The position numbers were made by a program, and so were the translations under genes. Below are positions 53,868-62,535 of a DNA stretch of 64,000 bases, one piece after another (positions within the stretch are counted from its first letter, which is position 1; every line of letters starts with the position of its first letter). The notes beneath the pieces are model-generated. The model saw nothing but the letters and a program-made list of their open reading frames with translations, had not been told where the DNA came from and did no database searches. This DNA is from Bacteroidetes bacterium 43-93 (GTDB lineage Bacteria; Bacteroidota; Bacteroidia; Chitinophagales; Chitinophagaceae), in the NCBI GenBank assembly GCA_001897855.1, contig MKUO01000023.1, forward strand, positions 186,001 through 250,000, read 5' to 3'.

Positions 53868-54554
53868 ATGGAACAAACCATTAACATTCCCGTACCAGGC
53901 GTTATTACCTCAACTCAATTCGTTGACCCGGCTGTTAGCCGGGTCAAATTTGAGCGTGAGTTAGCCTTATTTAAAAGTATTGAAGACACCAACCGTGAAC
54001 GCGGTATTATATTACTTCAAGCTGAATTCCCAGATATCATATTAGCCTTTACTGCGTACAAAGTGCGACCTGTTACCGTAGTATTTACTGTAAAAGTTAA
54101 TTTTACAAACTACGATGTCGAACCACCTTCTGTACAATTTATTGATGCACTCACACATGAATTGGTACGCGTTGAACAACTTCCTACACGATTGAAACGA
54201 AAGGTACCGGTAGTAGTACAAGTTCCTGCAGGAGATGGGCAAACAACGACAGTTCCAGGAGAAGCAGACCAAGCTCTAATTCAATTTCATGAGCCGCATA
54301 ATATCCCATTTCTCTGTTTGGCCGGGATAAGAGAATATCACGCCCATCCAGCCCATTCAAATGATCCATGGTTAAATCATCGTGGCAAAAGCGAGGGTAC
54401 GCTTGGTTTTTTGATAGAACAACTACTAACCTATGGTACTAATCCAATAACAGGGATGATTCCTCAAGCAGTTAGCGTACACCCTATTGGTCCATCAAGT
54501 ATGAATGTACAGTTTAGTGGAATAACATTTTTGCAATCAGAGGTTCCAAGATGA
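53868..54554 (+). CDS. E2-like ubiquitin-conjugating protein
   Basis: 228 residues. The key segment is HNIPFLCLAGIREYHAHPAH followed by NDPWLNHRGKSEGTLGFL. It has a cysteine near residue 150, a candidate for the thioester residue, and a cluster of histidines as in prokaryotic E2-family proteins of predicted Ubl operons. It overlaps the JAB gene by 4 bp. Biochemical activity is inferred from the operon. Confidence 0.72.
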   Translation: MEQTINIPVPGVITSTQFVDPAVSRVKFERELALFKSIEDTNRERGIILLQAEFPDIILAFTAYKVRPVTVVFTVKVNFTNYDVEPPSVQFIDALTHELVRVEQLPTRLKRKVPVVVQVPAGDGQTTTVPGEADQALIQFHEPHNIPFLCLAGIREYHAHPAHSNDPWLNHRGKSEGTLGFLIEQLLTYGTNPITGMIPQAVSVHPIGPSSMNVQFSGITFLQSEVPR

Positions 54555-55096
54555 GCACAGGATTTTTAAATATTACGCATGTCGTATTGCCCAAAAGCTG
54601 CGCTAAAGTAGCAATAGATGCCCTTTTTGCAGCAGGTAGAAAGCATGTTGAAGGAGTAGCGCTTTTTGCAGGTACGGTAAACGACACAACATTTACAATT
54701 ACGCGGACAATAGTTCCGCGGCAGTTAGCAGGTGATGTTGAATCTGGCTTAATTTACGTTGTCGCGGGGGAGGAATTGCATAGAATCGGTGTAGAGCTTT
54801 TTGATGCGGGCTTACAGCTTTTAGCTCAAATACATAGCCATCCCCGGGAAGCATACCATTCTGACACTGACGATGCCTATCCAATTGTAACTACAATGGG
54901 AGGCATATCTATTGTTGTCCCAAATTTTGCAAGGGGTGGTATAAACCTTAATGAATGGGCTATATATAGGCTAGATTCAAATAATCTATGGTGTGAAGTT
55001 TTACATCCAGAAAAAGCATCACTTATACAAATAAGTGACGATACAACAATAAAGAAAACAAAGAAAAGAACATTTAAAATTTGGCCATGGCGTTAG
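54551..55096 (+). CDS. JAB/MPN-domain peptidase
   Basis: 181 residues. JAMM motif: Glu in HVEGVALFAG, then QIHSHPREAYHSDTDD, giving HxHP...SxxD zinc and catalytic residues. In Ubl operons these enzymes process the modifier C-terminus or remove it from targets. The C-terminus is basic (KKTKKRTFKIWPWR). It overlaps the E1 gene by 16 bp. Confidence 0.85.
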   Translation: MSTGFLNITHVVLPKSCAKVAIDALFAAGRKHVEGVALFAGTVNDTTFTITRTIVPRQLAGDVESGLIYVVAGEELHRIGVELFDAGLQLLAQIHSHPREAYHSDTDDAYPIVTTMGGISIVVPNFARGGINLNEWAIYRLDSNNLWCEVLHPEKASLIQISDDTTIKKTKKRTFKIWPWR

Positions 55097-56592
55097 CAAA
55101 CTTTTTTAATAAAGCTGCATTAGCGGCTTCACAAATTCTACAAGGATATAATACAGAGGCGTTTGAACAACAACTGCTTGATTCACCAATTGAAATTGCA
55201 TTTGACGACTTCGCAATAAATAGTCATGAAGGGAGAGCAACGCTAGACTTGACAATCAGGTTGGCTGCTAGACTTTACCCGGTTTTAGTTCTCACAGCTA
55301 ACGGGGCATCTTCGGAATCCTATAAAGTTGATTTAATTTCTATTGCGCAAGCAATTAATCCTCAGATCGAAATAATTCATACTATAGCGAAAGCTTCTAT
55401 TGTGGTAGGTGCAACCAAAATCAAAAGAGATAGTCCAGTATTTTACATCGGCTCAGATAATTGGCTTACTTTATTGTCAGATAGCAACCCTGTCTTAAGT
55501 GGGCAATCAGATAATCCTCTTGCAGCGGGCGCGGCAGCATGCTTAGCGGCTGCGAATGCATTTAGAGTTGTATTTGGGAACCAGCTACCGAATGGCAACC
55601 GAGATAAAGAGATTCGCCTTTCTCTGATAGATTTTAGTCAGGGTGAAAATGCAAAACAAGTTGAAGGTGGTATTGCCAGTACAGATTTAGGTGAGGCTAT
55701 ACTTGTTGGAATAGGAGCGATTGGTAACGGTGCTTTGTGGGCTATAAAGAATATACCCAAGATATCGGGAATTATTACTGCCGTTGACGATGAGACAATT
55801 GATTTATCAAACCTTCAACGTTATGTTTTAACCGACCAACACTCGGTGACTGAACAAAAAGCTGAATGGGCAGCTTCCCTTACAAGCGATACTTTATGTG
55901 TTAAGCCGTATGCTGGCGATTGGAGTTCCTTTGTGTCATCACTCTCCGAATGGAACTTTCCAGCTGTTCTCGTTGCAGTTGATAGTGCAGAAGCCCGAAT
56001 AGCAATTCAGTCATCGTTGCCAGCTAAAATTTATAATGCGTGGACACAATCAACAGATCTTGGGGTATCCCGTCATCTTGATTTCTTAAATGATGCATGT
56101 CTCGCATGCTTGTATCCGCCACGCAAAGAGCAGCAAACAGAATCCGAAATTGTTGCAAGTGCATTAGGTCTTATCGGTATTGAACCTGAAATACGCCGCC
56201 TTCTTTATTATAACGCTCCGGTAAATGAGCCCCTAATTCAACAAATAGCTGGTGCATTATCTATACCTGCAGAGATATTGCTTCCATTTAGAGACTTACC
56301 TATACGAGAATTTTATAGGCAAACAATATGTGGCAATGTAACACTATCTTTCAATTCTGGCAGTCAAGCGGAAACGCCTATGGCATTCCAATCTGCTCTT
56401 GCAGGAATTCTATTAATATCTGAACTGATAATAGAACAGCAGCAGCTTCGTAAAACATCGATAGCCACATCTACTCGTATTGATCTTCTAAGGCCATTGC
56501 AAGAATATTTGGAAGACCCAGTTGCAAAAGGCCAATATTGTTTATGTTTAGATGAGGATTTTAAGAGTCAATTTATTGCTAAGTATAGGTAA
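55081..56592 (+). CDS. E1-like activating enzyme (ThiF family)
   Basis: 503 residues. The adenylation domain has LVGIGAIGNGALW (about 208-220) and TAVDDETIDLSNLQRYVL with the Asp/Arg of the ATP site, then QKAEWAA. A cysteine pair lies in NDACLACLYPPRKE (about 339-342), where the catalytic Cys or a zinc site is expected. The N-terminal 190 residues are an extra domain. As the last gene of the operon it supplies modifier activation. A terminator-like hairpin follows at 56602-56628. Confidence 0.82.
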   Translation: MAMALANFFNKAALAASQILQGYNTEAFEQQLLDSPIEIAFDDFAINSHEGRATLDLTIRLAARLYPVLVLTANGASSESYKVDLISIAQAINPQIEIIHTIAKASIVVGATKIKRDSPVFYIGSDNWLTLLSDSNPVLSGQSDNPLAAGAAACLAAANAFRVVFGNQLPNGNRDKEIRLSLIDFSQGENAKQVEGGIASTDLGEAILVGIGAIGNGALWAIKNIPKISGIITAVDDETIDLSNLQRYVLTDQHSVTEQKAEWAASLTSDTLCVKPYAGDWSSFVSSLSEWNFPAVLVAVDSAEARIAIQSSLPAKIYNAWTQSTDLGVSRHLDFLNDACLACLYPPRKEQQTESEIVASALGLIGIEPEIRRLLYYNAPVNEPLIQQIAGALSIPAEILLPFRDLPIREFYRQTICGNVTLSFNSGSQAETPMAFQSALAGILLISELIIEQQQLRKTSIATSTRIDLLRPLQEYLEDPVAKGQYCLCLDEDFKSQFIAKYR

Positions 56593-56601
56593 AATTTTTA
56601 A

Positions 56602-56636
56602 AAGGGATTTATTTCAAATGAATCCCTTAAGTTTTT
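56602..56636 (+). terminator. Terminator-like hairpin after the E1 gene
   Basis: aagggatt (56602-56609) pairs with aatccctt (56621-56628) and is followed by a short T-run. It lies between the convergent E1 gene and HTH ORF. Confidence 0.55.
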
Positions 56637-56646
56637 GAAGATTTAA

Positions 56647-56961
56647 TTAATTTAAAATAACTCTGCTGTTTTCCCATGAAGCAAGAGTCCTCTTCTCAAC
56701 CTCAATTAATTTTGACAGCTTATAGATACTTAACCCATGCTGAATCAGATACTTTTTAATCCAACCTCCTATAGTAGTTTTATCAAAATGGAAAGGATTG
56801 TACCCTAAAAATTCTATGAGTTTTGGATAATATCGAATTTGCGGGACGCTTTTTCCATTCCCCCAACCTGTAATAGAATCCTGAAAGACATCTAAATATT
56901 TGCTATATCTGCTTGCTATAGCCGAAGCTGTAATCTTAGCTTTTAAGATGGTCTCCAGCAA
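56647..56961 (-). CDS. HTH protein, degraded paralogue of the attP-proximal HTH
   Basis: 104 residues. DSITGWGNGKSVPQIRYYPKLI and FLGYNPF match the ORF at 62536-62970 closely, then a second HTH-like part SIYKLSKLIEVEKRTLASWE. The first helix (KAKITASAIASRYSKY) has drifted. The DNA homology to the right-end ORF covers nearly the whole gene, so it may be a relic of an older recombinase-linked HTH. It is divergent from the next ORF with overlapping starts. Confidence 0.55.
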   Translation of the reverse strand: MLETILKAKITASAIASRYSKYLDVFQDSITGWGNGKSVPQIRYYPKLIEFLGYNPFHFDKTTIGGWIKKYLIQHGLSIYKLSKLIEVEKRTLASWENSRVILN

Positions 56962-57232
56962 TGGAATCGTCTATTCAATCAGAGAATGTAATGCTACTGA
57001 TATTGTAATTGGCCTGCATAAGGGAGCTGATTCTAGAGTGTTTCTTGGCGACAAAACCGAAAACATTTTAATACGCATTTTTGAAACGATATACATATAC
57101 CAGTCCGTTCAGCCATTAAATACATTAAAAGGAACGGTAGTGGCTGTTCCTCTAAAGGCCGAAACCGAAGCAGGCTTTTTGCTTTGGTTGAATAAATTAC
57201 TTCTGATAGCAAAGGATAATATGGTTAAGTGA
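56948..57232 (+). CDS. Hypothetical ORF, possible relic
   Basis: 94 residues from ATG 56948. It contains LHKGADSRVFLGDKTENILI and two hydrophobic stretches near the end. The start overlaps the start of the antisense HTH ORF. No family is recognised, and it may be non-coding or a fragment. Confidence 0.3.
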   Translation: MVSSNGIVYSIRECNATDIVIGLHKGADSRVFLGDKTENILIRIFETIYIYQSVQPLNTLKGTVVAVPLKAETEAGFLLWLNKLLLIAKDNMVK

Positions 57233-57276
57233 GAATAAGATTATAAGGTTCGTTATAAACACAAAGGTGACAGAAT

Positions 57277-57306
57277 GGTACTCAAACCAATTTATTGAAG
57301 ACTTAA
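57277..57306 (+). repeat. Intergenic repeat (GGTACnTCGAACC type), copy 1
   Basis: ggtactcaaaccaatttattgaag... aligns with copies at 58887, 59985 and 60083. Forward translation gives TQTNLLKT then stop, similar to SRTGLLRI-stop at copy 2. Confidence 0.5.
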
Positions 57307-57428
57307 TACAGTTATGGAGTAATAGAGTATTCCCATTTGTGATTATATTTTCGGCACGTGATTTGATTAATTAATTTATCAGCGCTGATTTTTCGCCTTT
57401 TTTATATCACCCTTAGCAACAAATTTTT

Positions 57429-58718
57429 ATGACAAAAGCTATATTGCTATCTGCGATGCTTTGCTGTTCGTTTCTTTCAAAAGCGCAAACCATACCTAAC
57501 GGAGGATTTGAAAACTGGACTATTGATACAGCCGAAGTACCGGATTTCTGGACTATAACTAATACAGTTCCTCTTGGTTTTCCGACCATAATAAAGCAGA
57601 CCGGGGCTCCGCTTATTAATAATGCAGTACGCATTGAAACGGCGGGTGGCGCAGGCTATCGTACCCAAGCCGGTTATATCGAATCGCGATTCCCTTACAC
57701 TGACTCGCCTTCTGCACTTACGGGTCTATTCAAGTACGACATCAAGCCGGGAGATACCGGTATGATAACCGTTGAATTCTGGAAAAACGGCATGAATTGG
57801 TATGGCGGAAATTTTATGAATATTTACGGTACGCAGACGTCCTTGGTGCCATTCACCATACCATTTTTGCTGGTCTCTAAACCCGATTCTGTATATATAT
57901 TCATCTCTACAAGCAAAATGTACCCATACACGCCGCATGCAGGCAGCTACCTCATGGTCGATGAACTTAAGTTTACAGGTGCTACTCAACAAATTCCGAA
58001 TGGCAGTCTGGATAGCTGGTCGCCAGTTTACCTGGATATTCCCGCAGACTGGGTTTATTATGGTACAGTTTCTAAAACGACCGACAAATACTCCGGTAAC
58101 TATGCTATGAAATTGAAAACTGTAAAAGATAGAGAGCTATCAATGGCTACATCTTATTTTCCTTATACCCCTACCCCCAAAAAAGATACGATATCCTTAC
58201 TAACAGGATATTATAAAACCAATTCTGTCGGTAATTTTTCAGGTTCAGTTCAGTTAAAATTAATACAGAATGGTGTCGAGGTATGGAGTGGTCATTTCCT
58301 GGGCAATCTTAACCAGAGTACGTACACTAATTTTGAGATAGCTATTGACAATAGTATCGCAGCGGATACTTTGGTTATCATTGCAGAGAGTTCTTTAGAT
58401 GCCGGTAACGAAATGTTTATAGATGACCTCCAATTTAAACAAATGCCTCTGAATATTAAGCGTATACCTTCCATAAGCCATAGTATATATCCAAATCCGG
58501 TACATGAAACGCTTAATATCAAGCTGGATGGGACTAAATACAGATCGGCCCAAGTGAAAGTTTATGACATCTGCGGTAAATTAATGCTGCAAAAAGATTA
58601 TAACCTTTTGGGGAGCGGCATTATAGCAGTGCCGGTACAAGACTTACCAGCAGGTGCCTACCAATATGATTTGATTGTTGACGGCGCAATTGCAGAAAAC
58701 AAGTTCATAAAGAAATAA
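57429..58718 (+). CDS. T9SS type A secreted protein with two carbohydrate-binding-like domains
   Basis: 429 residues with a signal peptide (MTKAILLSAMLCCSFLSKAQ). Two related domains start IPNGGFENW and IPNGSLDSW and contain the GYxxSxFPYT / SYFPYTP segments, resembling PCMD-type carbohydrate-binding modules. The C-terminal sorting domain has HSIYPNPVHETLNI and LPAGAYQYDL. It is exported to the surface by the type IX system of the host. A host-like gene within the island suggests cargo captured from a Bacteroidota chromosome. Confidence 0.82.
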   Translation: MTKAILLSAMLCCSFLSKAQTIPNGGFENWTIDTAEVPDFWTITNTVPLGFPTIIKQTGAPLINNAVRIETAGGAGYRTQAGYIESRFPYTDSPSALTGLFKYDIKPGDTGMITVEFWKNGMNWYGGNFMNIYGTQTSLVPFTIPFLLVSKPDSVYIFISTSKMYPYTPHAGSYLMVDELKFTGATQQIPNGSLDSWSPVYLDIPADWVYYGTVSKTTDKYSGNYAMKLKTVKDRELSMATSYFPYTPTPKKDTISLLTGYYKTNSVGNFSGSVQLKLIQNGVEVWSGHFLGNLNQSTYTNFEIAIDNSIAADTLVIIAESSLDAGNEMFIDDLQFKQMPLNIKRIPSISHSIYPNPVHETLNIKLDGTKYRSAQVKVYDICGKLMLQKDYNLLGSGIIAVPVQDLPAGAYQYDLIVDGAIAENKFIKK

Positions 58719-58847
58719 CAGGCAACATTAAAAAAAGCTCTTATTGTTCTTAAGAGAACCAAAGGAAGTAATCTCATTGGTTTGCCCAATCAATTCCTGA
58801 TAATCTTACTTATACTTATCGAGATTGACAAATTCTTATAAACAACA

Positions 58848-58920
58848 AAGCCACTGAGTTTCAGTGGCTTTTAAATTGAACCCTATGGTACGTTTCTCGA
58901 ACCGGATTATTGAGGATTTA
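58848..58920 (+). repeat. Intergenic repeat copy 2 with hairpin
   Basis: Hairpin gccactgagtttcagtggc (from 58850), then ggtacgtttctcgaaccggattattgaggattta at 58887-58920. The same hairpin-plus-repeat order occurs at 60041-60126. Confidence 0.6.
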
Positions 58921-59070
58921 AGAGTGTTGGCAGTGTAACCATTTCATTTAAAGACTAATATAGCTTAAGTTCGTAATGCCTATTTATTTTAGGTAGATTG
59001 ACTCATTGCGTCAATTCAGACGTTAGCGGTATTTTAGGACTAGATATAAGCAACACAAAAATAACGACAA
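58921..59070. other. Leader of the RES gene, cassette-like boundary
   Basis: No gene seen. Near the end it holds cagacgttagcggtatttt (59017-59035) and an A/C-rich lead into the ATG. A matching boundary, accgttaacacgggttttgcg, follows the RES gene at 59933. Confidence 0.35.
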
Positions 59071-59925
59071 ATGAACTTCAGCGACTTCAAGAAAATTGTT
59101 CAGGACGACATCGTAGCTGACGAAACCGAACTACGACAGTTCCTAAATGACAAATTGGCTAAAATTCCGGTCCCTACAGTTCAAGTAAATTCAAATACTT
59201 ACATTGAGCGAGCTGTTTCCATTGACAAATCCCAACAACCTTTTAACTTGAGCAGGTTATCATACATTCCTGACCACTTAAAACACGTTGCACCTAAAGG
59301 ACGTTTCAACAAGGCAGGTGAACCATGCTTTTACGGAACTTTTACAGACCTTATAAACCCCAGTGCGACAAGATACTATTTAGCTGCAGAGATAGACCAG
59401 AGCATACTTGGGCAACAAACAAAGATCTTTAATTATACTGTCGCAAAATGGCTTTCAACAAAAGGATTTCTTTCAATACTCTTCATTTTCATTAGTGACT
59501 ACGCACAAAATGACTTGATTAAAAAAGCTCACGATAATTACATTAACAGTCAAGAGTACGTTCAGTTATCCACAGAACAAAAAGAATTTCTGACTTTGCT
59601 AACTTTTGAGTTGGCGAAATTAAAATCAGCGAATGGTTACACAATTACAAACATTGTGTTTGACTACTACAAGACAAAAGGATTTCAATCAATTATTTAT
59701 CCCGGAGTTCCCGGCAAATATCGCGGTAACAATATTGCCATGACACCAAAAATTTTTGACGAAAGCTTTATGTTCTTTATGGGCGCAGAGTTTTGTTTAA
59801 CGCAAGACGGAGATGATATTGATATTTCAGTTAAGTATAAAATTGAAAAAGGGAGCGATAATGAAATAAATTATTCAACATTTGACGACAAAGAAATTGG
59901 AGAGAGCAGTTCTATCAAGAAATAG
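59071..59925 (+). CDS. RES-domain protein
   Basis: 284 residues. YIERAV (Arg47) is followed by APKGRFNKAGEPCFYGTF (residues 74-91) and ATRYYLAAE, the Arg, GRFN and Glu features of the RES fold. RES toxins of type II systems degrade NAD+. No Xre/MbcA-like antitoxin gene is adjacent, and at 284 residues it is longer than typical toxins, so it may be a defence-type or orphan relative. Its base usage, rich in gac and aca, differs from the neighbours. Confidence 0.65.
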   Translation: MNFSDFKKIVQDDIVADETELRQFLNDKLAKIPVPTVQVNSNTYIERAVSIDKSQQPFNLSRLSYIPDHLKHVAPKGRFNKAGEPCFYGTFTDLINPSATRYYLAAEIDQSILGQQTKIFNYTVAKWLSTKGFLSILFIFISDYAQNDLIKKAHDNYINSQEYVQLSTEQKEFLTLLTFELAKLKSANGYTITNIVFDYYKTKGFQSIIYPGVPGKYRGNNIAMTPKIFDESFMFFMGAEFCLTQDGDDIDISVKYKIEKGSDNEINYSTFDDKEIGESSSIKK

Positions 59926-59932
59926 AAAAACT

Positions 59933-60126
59933 ACCGTTAACACGGGTTTTGCGTCAGGCGGGCTGACGTGAGAAAAAACCTCTTGGTACTCGAACCACTT
60001 AATAATTGAAAATGAGTAGTTTGCAAAAGGCAAGAAAACAAAAGCCGCTGAATTTCAGCGGCTTTCATATTTTGTGAACCTCTTGTTACAAATGTCGAAC
60101 TGGATTGTTGATAGTTTGAAGAGTTT
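59933..60126. repeat. Cassette-like end and intergenic repeats, copies 3 and 4
   Basis: accgttaacacgggttttgcgtcaggcggg, with a cgtcag/ctgacg stem, follows the RES stop. Repeat copy 3 is at 59985-60015. A gccgctg/cagcggc hairpin at 60041-60065 and repeat copy 4 at 60083-60126 follow. Confidence 0.5.
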
Positions 60127-60193
60127 ATTAGTTTAGTTGGATTGGCGTTATACGCTAACCCATGTATTACATGAAGCCGTAAAGACGACACAA

Positions 60194-60310
60194 ATGAAAC
60201 AATCAAAATATAACCCTGCTGTTCATGACGGAACCCAACAGATAAGAGTTTTAAATGGAAATATTCTTCATTGGTTTGAAAATCATCCACAATTATCTAT
60301 GGGATTTTGA
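60194..60310 (+). CDS. Short ORF after a cassette-like boundary, probably truncated
   Basis: 38 residues (MKQSKYNPAVHDGTQQIRVL...). It starts after ggcgttatacgctaaccc, a boundary like that in front of the RES gene, and an A/C-rich leader. It ends inside the 3' end of the convergent gene at 60297, suggesting a cut-off cassette gene. Confidence 0.35.
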   Translation: MKQSKYNPAVHDGTQQIRVLNGNILHWFENHPQLSMGF

Positions 60311-61787
60311 TTTGAACGACTGGGGAAGCAGCTAATAGAATCCGCATGATTATTCTGTCTTTATAGAAGAATATTTGTGTAGGAACTACTCGCAGATCAC
60401 CAGAGCTGATGGAAAGATTGGCTGAGATTTCGTTATTAAGATAACGTCGAAGTTGTTCCTGGAGATTTAGTACTTCAAACTTATTATCAATTACTAAACT
60501 TGATTCTAAGTAAGAAATCAAATCGGTTGATGATATCCACGATGCCTTCTTCTTAATCTGTTGTGCTGAATTGGTTTCAAATTTTGTATCAGAAAGACGT
60601 ATTGAATAGCCATCACTATTTAAATACGAAGTAAGGTATATATCTCCTTTTCTTTTGTAGAAAATACTGCTAAAAAAATATCCAAATCTATCTGCTAAAC
60701 TAGGATTTTTTGGCAATTTAGATTTTGCAAGAACATTTAACTTCACAATACTTCTGTCGTCCAAGTATCCGAACTCAATCTGACGTATAGAGAGCTTTCT
60801 CTTCGGTGTTTCAAACTTCCGCGAATAGATTGATTTGTCTACTATGACTGGGGATTTATTAAAATCAACTATTTTAGAGTTTAAATCATACTCTATATCG
60901 AAGTTAGACGAACAGTGGCCATTATTTAATGGCGGCAAGGTAGAAATACATGCTTGAGGGGCTGATGTTACAGCAGGCTGCAATCTGAGTCCAAGTGTAG
61001 AATTCACACGTACCACATCATCTTCACTGAAATTAATGTCCTCTATGGAAAATTGTAACGGGTTGAAGTTTAAATAACGTGAGTCATTAAGCTTAATTGG
61101 AGTGCACAAAAAATCCCAAAGCTGTTGGGCTTGGGGCTTAAAATTTGTGGCGCTATTTATCAATTGATCAAGTTTGACGGCTTCTTGAGATGTAATGCTA
61201 TTTACTAAATTGGTCAAATTGTTGGTTACATCTTTATTGAAAGTCGTAACCAAGCATCTAAAACCGTCAGGAACAGAAGCGTCTATAGGTTTTGTATTGC
61301 TTCGAATAAAATAATTTGTATCAAATGAAAGCGAAGTAGTGGCGCCAAATTCTATTCTCCTGGCTTCTTCATCATCCCAACCACACTGGGCAAAGATAGG
61401 GATACCATTGACGATAACGTGACCGTCTGCTGAATAATAAAACAACTCTTTGATAGTTATAGAATTCCCGCTCAATAGGAATACATCCAAGGGAATACCT
61501 CTCCAAACTTGATAGTCAACATCAACTGCATATACAATTGGTATTCCTCCAGGTAAATCAAGTGCTATGTCCGAATAATGCCCGGAAAGGTATTCACAAA
61601 ACAAATTATCGATACTTGGCTTTGCGCCTAAATTAATCTGTAATCCAAAGCAAAGACTACTTATTGGCGCCGTAGAAGGTTTATAAATTGCATTGTAGGA
61701 ATAGATAATCCGCTTGGGTTTCAACTTACTGGCGTATCCAGTATAAAAGACGAACAATGATAATAAACTAAATACAAAATGTTTCAT
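60297..61787 (-). CDS. Secreted DUF4403-like protein
   Basis: The start 61787 (MKHFVFSLLSLFVFYTGYAS) gives a proper signal peptide; an upstream start adds eight residues. 496 residues. A segment AQQLWDFLCTPIKLNDSRYLNFNPLQ followed by GLRLQPAV and LPPL resembles DUF4403 outer-envelope proteins; the rest is beta-rich. It is co-transcribed with the small secreted protein upstream. Role unknown. Confidence 0.55.
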   Translation of the reverse strand: MKHFVFSLLSLFVFYTGYASKLKPKRIIYSYNAIYKPSTAPISSLCFGLQINLGAKPSIDNLFCEYLSGHYSDIALDLPGGIPIVYAVDVDYQVWRGIPLDVFLLSGNSITIKELFYYSADGHVIVNGIPIFAQCGWDDEEARRIEFGATTSLSFDTNYFIRSNTKPIDASVPDGFRCLVTTFNKDVTNNLTNLVNSITSQEAVKLDQLINSATNFKPQAQQLWDFLCTPIKLNDSRYLNFNPLQFSIEDINFSEDDVVRVNSTLGLRLQPAVTSAPQACISTLPPLNNGHCSSNFDIEYDLNSKIVDFNKSPVIVDKSIYSRKFETPKRKLSIRQIEFGYLDDRSIVKLNVLAKSKLPKNPSLADRFGYFFSSIFYKRKGDIYLTSYLNSDGYSIRLSDTKFETNSAQQIKKKASWISSTDLISYLESSLVIDNKFEVLNLQEQLRRYLNNEISANLSISSGDLRVVPTQIFFYKDRIIMRILLAASPVVQIKIP

Positions 61788-61789
61788 AG

Positions 61790-62215
61790 TTAGGGAATTT
61801 GACATTCGCAAGGGTTATCGTCATCTCGATTAGTCTCGTGCTCCTCTTCCTCATCAAAAGTCATTTTTTGAGTTACATGATCCTCATAACAAATGCACAG
61901 ACTTACGTCGCCTTTATGCTTGCTCTTCTGTGGATCAGAAAACGCTTTTAGCCAAATTTCCTTAGCGTATCTTAAATCTGGTGGTAAGCGTAAATAAGTT
62001 GGGTCACCCCTTTTCCAAGTGAACCAATCATGATGCGCACTCTTATTGCCACCGGGGCCGATTTCAAATTTTATTTGCGATGCATTCGTTTGATTAATGC
62101 AAATGATCACAAACCAACCACGTGGAGCATTTTTGCAATCTTGTAATTGGCAATATGCACCATTTCCTAGTGAACTAATCAGAATAATAAAAGCCAATGC
62201 CAAACAAGCCTTCAT
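61790..62215 (-). CDS. Small secreted Cys-containing protein
   Basis: 141 residues with a signal peptide (MKACLALAFIILISSLGNGAYCQ). Six cysteines follow, and an acidic tail FDEEEEHETNRDDDNPCECQIP. It precedes the DUF4403-like gene by 2 bp, so the two likely work together in the envelope. Family not recognised. Confidence 0.55.
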   Translation of the reverse strand: MKACLALAFIILISSLGNGAYCQLQDCKNAPRGWFVIICINQTNASQIKFEIGPGGNKSAHHDWFTWKRGDPTYLRLPPDLRYAKEIWLKAFSDPQKSKHKGDVSLCICYEDHVTQKMTFDEEEEHETNRDDDNPCECQIP

Positions 62216-62218
62216 GAC

Positions 62219-62535
62219 GCAATATTGAGGTAAATAAATTAAATATTTTCTGATGCAAACTAACAGTTTACATATAAATAAAAAAGAGTTTTTTACTCTT
62301 TTTTAAGTGTAAAACATTTTTATATTATAAAGTGGTTCCGCATAAAACCGAAGTCATAGGCAACTTGGAGTGTAGCCCATCACAAAAACGTTTGTCTTAC
62401 TAGTGTCTATAGAGGAATCGATAGAAGGCGCTTAGAACTCCTTCATCGATATAAGCTTGTGAATTGGTTGGAAAGTACCAGGAGGATAAAAACATACGAG
62501 CATCTCGGACAAGTCCGGATTAATATAAAAGGAGC
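62219..62535. terminator. Intergenic region with two hairpins
   Basis: AAAAAGAGT/ACTCTTTTT (62281-62303) is a bidirectional terminator-like hairpin. atcgatagaagg/ccttcatcgat (about 62411-62438) is a second imperfect hairpin. aaaggagc/gctccttt (62528-62554) overlaps the 3' end of the HTH ORF and would end it on the minus strand. No gene seen. Confidence 0.5.

Noticed and set aside
57277..60126. tRNA-like T-arm motifs (ctcgaacc)
   Set aside because: No cloverleaf, acceptor stem or anticodon arm could be built around any copy; treated as dispersed repeats.
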